Source of the DNA: Microplitis mediator
Taxonomy: Eukaryota; Arthropoda; Insecta; Hymenoptera; Braconidae
Assembly (NCBI RefSeq): GCF_029852145.1
Contig: NC_079974.1
Span: 7,796,348-7,860,347 of the forward strand
Length of the DNA stretch: 64,000 nt
Direction: 5' to 3'
In this document: in pieces, positions 56,040-64,000 of the stretch
Position numbering within the stretch: the stretch's first letter is position 1
How the letters are laid out: every line of letters starts with the position of its first letter
Made by a program: the position numbers and the translations under genes
Notes under the pieces: generated by a model
The model's input: the letters and a program-made list of their open reading frames with translations, nothing else
Databases searched by the model: none
Told to the model about the DNA's origin: nothing

Positions 56040-59005
56040 GCATAAGTCCCTTACGAATGTCGCACAGATGTCTCCAAAGTGTCGCACAGATGTCGCTAAA
56101 ATGTCGCACAAGTGTCGTACAGATGTCTCCGACCTGTCGCATAAATGTCGCACAGATGTCAATGAAGTGTCACACAAGTGTCGCTCAAATGTCGCATAGA
56201 TATCGCTGAGGTGTCTCACAAGTGTCGCTCGAATGTCGCTGGAGTGTCGCACAATTGTCGCACGAGTGTCGCACAGATGTCGCACAAAAGTAGCCTGAGT
56301 GTCGCACAAGTGTCGCACAAGTGTCGCTTAAATGTCTCACAGATGTCGCTGGAGTATCGCACAAACGTCGCACAGATGTTACTGGAGTGTCACACAAATG
56401 TCGCCGGTTCTGCACGCGTCGCACAAGTGTCGCCGAAGTGTTATACAAGTGTCGCACAGAAGTCGCTAAAGTGTCGCACAGATGTCGCTGAAGTGTCGCA
56501 CAAATGTCACTGAAGTGTCGCACAAGTGTCGCACAAATGTCGCACAAGTGTCGCACAGATGTCGCTCAAGTGTCGCACAAGTGTCGCTCAAATGTCGCAC
56601 AGATGTCACTGGAGTATCGCACAAACGTCGCACAGATGTCACTGGAGTGTCGCACAAATGTCGCCGGTTTTGCACGCGTCCCACAAGTTTCGCACAAATG
56701 TCACTAAAGTGTCGCACATATACTGCACAAGTGTCGCAGATATGTCGCTAAGGTGTCGCACAGATGTCGCCGAAGTGTCGCATAAATGTCGCACGAGTGT
56801 CGCATGAGATGTCACTGAAGTGTCGCACAAATGGCGCATTGATGTCACATAGATATCGCTCAAATGTCGCACAAGTGTCGCTCAAATGTCGCACAAGTGC
56901 CGCTCAAATGTCAACAGTGTCGCACAAGTGTCGCTCAAATGTCGCGCGAGTGTTGCACAAGTGTCGCTTAGATGTCGCACAGATGTCGCCAAAGTGTTGC
57001 ACACATACTTCACAAGTGTCACAGAGATTTGTCCGAAGTGTCGCACAAATATGGTACTAGTGTCGCTGGAGTGTCGCACAAATGTCGTACAAGTGTCGCA
57101 CAAGTGTCGCCAAAGTGTCGCACAGATGTCGCTCAAGTGTTGCACAATCGTCACTGAAGTGTCGAACAAGTATCGCACAAATGTCGCACAGATGTCGCCA
57201 AAGTGTTGCACAATTGTCGCACAAATGTCGCTGGAGTGTTGCACAAATGTCGCTAGAGTGTCGCACAATTGTCTCACAGACGTCGCTGGAGTGTCGCACA
57301 AATGTCGCTAGAGTGTCGCACAATTGTCTCTCAGATGTTGCCAAAGTGTCGCACAAATGCCGCACAAGTGTCGCACAAATGTCGCTGAAGTGTCGCACAA
57401 ATGTCGCTAGAGTGTCGCACAATTGTCGCAAAAGTGTCGCACAGATGTTTCACCAAGGTCGCATAAATGTCGCCTAAGTGTCGCACAAGTGTCGCTCAAA
57501 TGTCACACAGATATCGCTGGAGTGTCACACAAATGTCGCACAAGTGTCGCACAGATGTCACCAAGTGTCGCACACATACTTTACAAGTGTCGCAGAGATG
57601 TCGACAAAGTGTCGCACACATGCCGCACAAGTGACGCATGAGATGTCACTGAAGTGTCGCACAAATGACGCTTAGATGTCGCCGAAATGTTGCACAAGTG
57701 TCGCATAGATGTCACTGAAGTGTCGCACAAATGGCGCATAGATGTCACCGAAGTGTCACACAAGCGTCGCTCAAACGTCGCTAAAGTGTCGCACAGACGT
57801 CGCTGAAGTGTCGCACAAGTGTCGCACAGATGTCGCTAAAGTGTCCTACATATACTGCACAAGTGTTGCAGAGATTTGTCCGAAGTGTCGCACAAATATG
57901 GTACTAGTGTCACACAAGTGTCGCATGAGATGTCACTGAAGTGTCCCACAAATGACGCACAAGTGTCGCATGAGATGTCACTGAAGTGTCGCACAAATGA
58001 CGCTCAGATGTCACCGAAATGTTGCACAAGTGTCGCATAGATGTCACCAAGTGCCGCAGAGATGTCGACAGAGTGTCGCACAAATGACGCTTAGATGTCG
58101 CCGAAATGTTGCACAAGTGTTGCATAGATGTCACCGAAGTGTCACCGAAGTGCCACACAAGTGCCGCTCAAATGTCGCTAAAGTGTCGCACAGACGTCGC
58201 TAAACTGTCGCACAGACGTCGCTAAACTGTCGCACAGACGTCGCTAAACTGTCGCACAGACGTCGCTAAACTGTCGCACAGACGTCGCTGAAGTGTCGCA
58301 CAAGTGTCGCACGGATGTCGCTAAAGTGTCCTACATATACTGCACAAGTGTTGCAGAGATTTGTCCGAAGTGTCGCACATATATGGTACTAGTGTCGCAC
58401 AATTGTCACATGAGATGTCACTGAAGTGTCGCACGAATGACGCTCAGATGTCACCGAAATGTTGCACAAGTGTCGCATAGATGTCACCAAGTGTCGCAGA
58501 GATGTCGACAGTGTGTCGCAGAGATGTCGACAGTGTGTCGCACAAATGCCGCCGGTTTTGCACGTGCCGCTCAAATGTCGCACACGTGTTGTACAAATGT
58601 CACCAAAGTGTCGCACAAATGGCGCATAGATGTCGCCGAAATGTTGCACAAGTGTCGCATAGATGTCACCGAAGTGTCGCACAAGTGTCGCTCAAATGTC
58701 GCTAAAGTGTCACACAAGTGTCGCTCAAATTTCGCTAAAGTGTCGCACAGACGTCGCTGAAGTATCGCACAGATGTCGCACAGATATCGCCGAAGTGTCG
58801 CACAAGTGTTCCATACGTGTCGCACAAATGTTACCGGAGTGTCGCACAAGTGCCGCACACATACTTTACAAGTGTCGCAGAGATGTCGACAAAGTGTCGC
58901 ACAAATGCCGCACAAGTGTAGCATGAGATGTCACTGAAGTGTCGCACAAATGGCGCACAAGTGTCGCTTAAGATGTCACTGAAGCGTCGCACAAATGACG
59001 CTTAG
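56040..59005. repeat. tandem array of an 11-bp unit, about 3 kb
   Basis: Unit GTCGCACAAGT with variants (GTCGCTCAAAT, GTCGCTGAAGT, GTCACTGAAGT), often alternating as 22-bp pairs. An exact 22-mer (GTCGCTAAACTGTCGCACAG plus AC) repeats four times near 58195-58285. Longer blocks repeat too: the segment around TGCACAAGTGTTGCAGAGAT occurs near 57857 and 58341, and a TTTTGCACGCGTC-like spacer near 56404, 56666 and 58553. Because 33 bases hold three units and lack stops, all six frames are widely open; those frames are by-products. Confidence 0.9.
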
Positions 59006-59735
59006 TCTGTAATTCTATTGTAAGCAAGTTGGTATAATTTATGTTATATATCCTGTTTAGAAAATCTCATAGAATTTATTAGATTCTCATGAATTCCTAT
59101 AGAAATTTTATAAGGACTAATGAGTTCCATGAGAAGTGCTACAGTTAAGTATAGGGTCTTATACATCCAGTATAAAAATCTATCGGATTTTTCAAGCAGG
59201 GTACCGAATTATGAATTATATAAATCTACTCAATTTTTCTACATAACTAAACCGAGCATTAAAATATTTACCAGATTTCGGTGTTTGCGACAGATAGTGT
59301 TCGAAGCCGCGATAGTCATTATTAAATTCTACAAGTTCAGTAAACGATAGGTTGCAGAACTAATTCTCCATACCGATGGCGGGTTTGACTTAATTTCCAA
59401 GCTTTCATTTACACTAGCAAATGGAGTATCAACATTCATTAGTCTGATTGTAGAGTTTTCGAAAAGTATAATTTATGTGTTGAAGGCCGTGAACCTTCAA
59501 TTATTATATTTTTTTTATCTATTTTGATTGAATTACATGTATTTTCTTAATTGTTGTAGCATCGCCAATGAAATTCCTAGTTGGATTAATGTAATAAATT
59601 TCTCGTTGCAGGTAGGTTTTTTGGTTATTTTTTATTGTAATTATTAAAATAAAGTCATAGCTTTTTTGAAACATAAAAAAATTTTCAATGCTGTGTGTGA
59701 ATTATATTTATTTTGTAGAGCGTAATTTCCCTATT
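59006..59735. other. AT-rich spacer
   Basis: No gene recognised. The 76-codon frame at 59120-59350 has no domain. Confidence 0.4.
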
Positions 59736-61435
59736 AGCCATTATAGCTTGAAATTGACAGTAATTTGACATTGAAATGGTCTGAAATTCGCTGCCTGAAT
59801 TCGCTGACAATTTAACAGCAAAAGTTGAAAAGAAAAATTTGCGGTTAATTTTTGCTCAATTTAGAGGTAACTTTTTACTAGAAAAAAAAAAGACGGTAAT
59901 GTTAATTCTTACCACTTCAAAAAGTAAGTAAACTTATACATAAAAATCTCTACATTTTAGCGGTAAGCAAATAATTAACAATTTTCAAGTCAAATTAACA
60001 ATAAATTGATATAAAAATTTGCCTGCAAATTGAGGATAAATTTTTTCTAGTCAACTTTGGAAGTGAATTTGCATTCTAATTCGGGTGGTAAATTTACGTC
60101 AAATTTTACAACAAGTTGTATATAAATTTTCGTTAAAAACGGAAAAGTCCGAAGTTGATTGACATTTGACGAAAAATTGAAGGAAACTTTTGGAAAGTGA
60201 ACTTTTGCTGAAGCAACCTGTGCTATGAAGATTAATTCAATTTCATTAAAAATTACTTAAACAGATAGGATAATTTTAAAGAATATGGAAATGACTGTCC
60301 GGTAACTAAAATGTTTGAATAAATTGAATAATAAAATTCTCTGTGTGTAGTTAATAGAAAATAATACATTTCTGAAATTAAATAAACCCTAAGTTCAATA
60401 AAACGTTGAATATAAAATTATAGTTCAACTAACAAACATTTCAACTCTCGAGGCCAGTTTTGTAATTTGAAATTTCTCAAATTCGGCATTAAATTATTAT
60501 CGACTATGTGTCTATAAAGGTATACATATTCACTAAATATAGTGTATATATACACTAACAATAACAATTTTATCCCGAATGAAAAAAGTCTTGGATTGAA
60601 AAACTGGACCTTAGTACTGAAAGTATAATTCAATTATAATTGTCAAGATTATCAATCCGGATTGAAAATGAACACATTTGAAAAATAAAATTAACTAAAA
60701 AATTCAGGTTTCAAACATTCATAGTAATTTACTTTTATGCTAGTTCTTGGAAACAGATAATATACGAAAATTATGCTTAAAACCTATACTTTTTCATTAA
60801 ATTCTAAAATTGGAGCGAGCTAAATTAAAAAAAAATGAATAATACATAGATATACCAGCAATAATAATTTAAGCCTAGATAAAAATAAACCCGGTTTGAA
60901 AAACTGACCATCAAAGTTATTTAAACAAAAAATAATTTCCCCTAAAAGATTTACTGGCAGTTCAATTATTCGTTCAAAATCAGTATTGATAAAGGAAAAA
61001 AACCTACTAAAACTGATTTTAAGTCATTCCTTCTACATGTATATACGACTTACATACAATATTGATGATCGTGAAACTAGCCATGTTTTGATGAATAACC
61101 CATTTAATATATCTAACGTTGACAGCTAAATTAATATAATAGATGTGATAGCTCTTATTCATTACAAAAAAAAAAAAAAAAAAAAAACACTTTCAGAGAA
61201 CAAAGAAATACCAAATCTAGGGAAAAGTTTTAGCCAATCAGAAAACTTGGCTCCGCCCATCTTCTATCTCTCTTTTTTAGCGAAACCAAATTCCCGGCCC
61301 TAATTATTATACTTACCTGTGAGTTGTTGGTTTACTGGTGTTGATAAATATGAGCAATAAGTACTTATGACAATTGTGAGCTCAGTATCACAATTGTCTG
61401 GTACAGCTACAAGCAGGTACTGTAGGTGGACATCG

Positions 61436-61835
61436 CGGCAGCTACGCGCTTCTGTAAGCAGGTATTACAGGATAGGTCGCGGCAGGTACGCGCTTCTACA
61501 AGCAGCTATTGTAGGTAAGTATCGTGGCAGGTACACGCTTCCACAAGCAGGTATTGTGGGAAAGGAGTGCAGCAGGTATGCACCTCTACAAGCAGGTATT
61601 GTAGGAGAATATCGTGGCAGGTACACGCTTCCACAAGCAGGTATTGTGGGAAAATATTGTGGCAGGTACACGCTTCTACAAGCAGGTATTGTAGGAAAAG
61701 GATGTAGCAGGTATACATCGCTACGGGGTTACCGTCTTCTATAGGCAGGTACTATAGGCGAGGATGAGGATACAGCAGGTATGTACCTCTACGGGGTTGC
61801 CGTCTTCTATAGGCAGGTACTATAGGCTAGGAAGT
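61436..61835. repeat. 45-bp minisatellite plus a duplicated tail
   Basis: About six 45-bp units (CAGGTACACGCTTCTACAAG...GTATTGTAGG...) from 61456 to about 61725, followed by two copies of a segment containing CGTCTTCTATAGGCAGGTAC. The unit is a multiple of three, so a 125-codon frame runs through it with a 15-residue repeat. That frame has no other support as a gene. Every unit contains CAGGTA, a donor-like word. Confidence 0.75.
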
Positions 61836-63296
61836 GTAGGTAGGTTTACACGAATATAATCATTGCAGTTAATGATTATATTATTATCTAAGGGAGTACT
61901 TAGATACTACTGGATACTACGGCGTAAACAGGAGGTTAAAAGTTAAAAAAAAGAGTTAAAAGATAAAACTGTATTTATTATAAAGTCAGAATGAATTAAA
62001 GGTGAGAAACTAGTATAAATCTGAATAATTAGCAGCGCGCAGGCCTTCTTATAGATTCACGTCGATGCTTACGCGTCAACGCGGTGCGCATCCCTTCCAT
62101 TTAAAATGCGAATGGAGAGGGATTATGTAATAATAATAATAATTAAATAATACTAGAGCGGGTAAACCAGATAACATGTGGTAAATACCCTCGGTAACCG
62201 TCTATTATCATGGTATGATAATGAGGTATTATAAACCTCGTTACAACACTTATAATCAATAATGAATAATTAAAAAAATAAAATTACTTTTATTATACAA
62301 TACCTTTGCTACAACAACTCCAGCGATTGATAATTTGTGCCACGGATTAATTATTTGGCGATAATACAGATCTACTCTATTCCAAAATTGGATTAGGTAT
62401 TGGAGTAAAAAATCGTTCAGAGATTTATAATGCTGATAATCGATGCATCTAAGTATTTTCGCATAAATTGTATTAGGGATTTTCGAGCATGATTTACCAA
62501 GCCCCGGAAAATTTGATTCGATTTCATAAACTGATTAATAAAATAATTATCACAGTATTACTATTTTCATGGTACCAGCATCAAAACTTAAAGTTTCAGT
62601 ATTTTTACAGCCAGTCGAAACAAGCTTATTTTTAAGCCGTTGCTGCAAACAACTACTAGCGAATTCATAATTCGCAAATACCTTCATACAGCGGAATGAA
62701 ATACAATTGTTTCTGCCCAGTATTAGTTATATTTGATGTTTATTTGCAGCCTCATTACTTTCATTTGTTTGTTTGTCACTTCAGTTTACTCATTTCATTT
62801 TTTAAGTAAGAATTTTAACTAATCAAACAAAATTACTAAAAAATGAGTGAAAATATTATTTTTGTCTCATTTACTAACTAATAAGTGACTGTACATCGAT
62901 GATTTCTCATTCTCTAGCAGTTCTCCGCAGCTTCGGCTTGAAATCAACTTGTTTCTTACTGGCTGCTGACACTAAATTTTTAGGTTTCGATGCAGGTAAT
63001 CATGAAAAATATGGTGTGTGACTCAGAATCCCGGAAAAAAATTTTTATGTAAATATATAAAATGTCTCCATAAAATTATATAAGAATTTTTGCCATGTAT
63101 AATATTGTATAGTTTTATATAATTGTATATAGCTTTATAAATTATACTTATGTTACACTCATACAGTAAAATCGTACTCATAAATGAAATCTTTATTTAT
63201 TTATTTATTCATTTACTTACGCCACATTGCAAAAAAATTTTTATGGACTTTTTATATTGTGTACAATTAATTTGAAATAATTATAGATAATATTAT
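61836..63296. other. spacer
   Basis: No gene, TIR or LTR recognised. A GC-richer patch (62028-62080) precedes a TAATAATAATAATAATTAAA tract. Confidence 0.4.
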
Positions 63297-63413
63297 TGGT
63301 GAGAGTCAAAGCCAGTAAATGCGAAAATAAGTGAAAAACAAAAAGCAATATACAATAGTGACAAGCAAATAGTGAAGAGGAGTGAATAAAGTTTAGAAAG
63401 AAAATAAGAGAAC

Positions 63414-64000
63414 GTGTGGGTGCATAAAGATCAGCAGAAACCCGCGAGCAATAACAAAGGAGTGGAGGTTAGAAGCGCAATGACGCCGATTGAAGTTGGA
63501 AGAGGAGAGAGGCTGACAGATGGTGGTGTTACGGAGGGGAAGGAAGAGGAGACAAATAGCGATAAAGAAGTGACTGAGAAACCGGACGAGTGGGAAACGC
63601 AGAGTGAAGGCGTCAGCGACGTAGAGGAATCAGAAAAAGAGGGTGACAACAAAAAAAAGGACGCAACAACATAAAAAAACGAGCAAGGCCAATGGGTAAC
63701 AAAAATAAATTGCAGGGTAAAAGCAAAAAAAAAAAATCAACAACAAAAGATAACATAAAAAATCTGAATCTGGAAAACTTCTTCATAAAGACGAGAAGCC
63801 AAAGTACCCCAAAACGACAGACAGGCTCTAACAGATGCCCGGAGGAGAAAGCAATGGAAGGAGGCAATGCAAACGGGCAAGAGAGTGATGGAAAAACATA
63901 GAAGATACCGTCAGACGAATTGAGCTTCGAAGAGGACGAAGTGGACCTTGATAGCACGATACAGCAGGTGGGCCAAAAAGGGGGTGATGGGGATGACAAA
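63414..64000 (+). pseudogene. possible non-LTR retrotransposon ORF1 start, broken
   Basis: GC-richer than the surroundings. Frame 63414-63674 encodes a hydrophilic acidic/Lys-rich protein (TEGKEEETNSDKEV). A second frame from 63692 is Lys-rich (KSKKKKSTTKDN), stops at TAG 63899-63901 and then stays open in the same phase to the window end (ELSFEEDEVDLDSTIQQV). An A-rich leader precedes. Such highly charged N-termini are common in insect Jockey/CR1-type ORF1 proteins, but no RRM, CCHC or reverse transcriptase is in view, so this is a weak call. A host gene exon is the alternative. Confidence 0.3.

Larger units (their letters stand above)
38076..61302. mobile_element. 23-kb hAT-type element packed with nested insertions
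   Basis: Ends TAGGGCCGGGAATTTGG and the inverse, with a perfect 8-bp direct duplication ATTATTAT (38068-38075, 61303-61310). Both the TAGGG start and the 8-bp size are hAT hallmarks. Inverted similarity runs inward for about 1.5 kb on each side (to about 39640 and from about 59740). No hAT transposase is visible. The original element was probably a short non-autonomous one. Its centre now holds MITEs, a Copia element, two solo LTRs and tandem repeats. Confidence 0.8.

Noticed and set aside
56040..59005. CRISPR-like array or a Cys-rich repeat protein gene
   Set aside because: The unit is 11 bp, contiguous, without unique spacers; frames are open on all six phases because the unit lacks stops.
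38076..61302. Maverick-type giant element
   Set aside because: 8-bp duplication and TAGGG ends indicate hAT; the size comes from nested insertions.
63613..63999. 128-codon hydrophobic frame on the minus strand
   Set aside because: It is the antisense of the Lys/Glu-rich + strand frames, which produces Phe/Leu/Ser-rich shadows.

Overview
The window is AT-rich eukaryotic DNA made almost entirely of nested transposable elements. Spliced genes, TA, TTAA and 8-bp target duplications, a Copia element primed by an initiator-tRNA-type site, and Pol II core promoters fit an insect. A parasitoid wasp is my guess from repeat style only; nothing here proves it. No complete ordinary host gene is visible.

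Region 1 (1267-14392) is a 13-kb element with about 2.6-kb terminal inverted repeats. Each arm carries an intact, intron-less gene for a single BET-type bromodomain, and the central part carries a second small gene with a MATH/TRAF-like protein. All three genes end about 32-40 bases after the stop in a textbook replication-dependent-histone 3' stem-loop (GGCCCTTTTCAGGGCC then ACCAAA). The arm genes are driven from a palindromic promoter with four CCAAT boxes, built like a divergent histone promoter whose second gene is gone. This looks like a selfish element carrying chromatin and adaptor-type domains on histone-style expression cassettes. It is the strongest candidate for something undescribed.

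Region 2 (14609-24600) holds giant foldback (hairpin) elements, a MITE and two solo LTRs. The LTR at 19609-20960 has a TATA/Inr/DPE promoter followed by four tandem RNA stem-loops with compensatory base changes, a second strong novelty.

Region 3 (24600-37770) is a broken Mutator-like (MULE) system: a spliced FAR1/FLYWCH-like gene on +, facing a minus-strand MULE transposase pseudogene (core, SWIM, PHD). The transposase is split by an 8.9-kb insertion with a 3-bp duplication, which itself contains a 7.4-kb LTR retroelement (duplication TAGA) with an unrecognised 280-aa ORF. An AN1 zinc-finger pseudogene lies between the facing genes.

Region 4 (38076-61302) is bounded by hAT-type ends (TAGGG...) and a perfect 8-bp duplication ATTATTAT. 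It is a 23-kb nest containing a young Copia element (LTRs differ at about 4 positions, one in-frame stop), two solo LTRs of about 2.2 kb, several MITEs and a 3-kb tandem array of an 11-bp unit. The window closes with a 45-bp minisatellite and the start of what may be a non-LTR retrotransposon ORF1 running off the end.

No tRNA, rRNA or CRISPR was found. All family names rest on reading motifs by eye.
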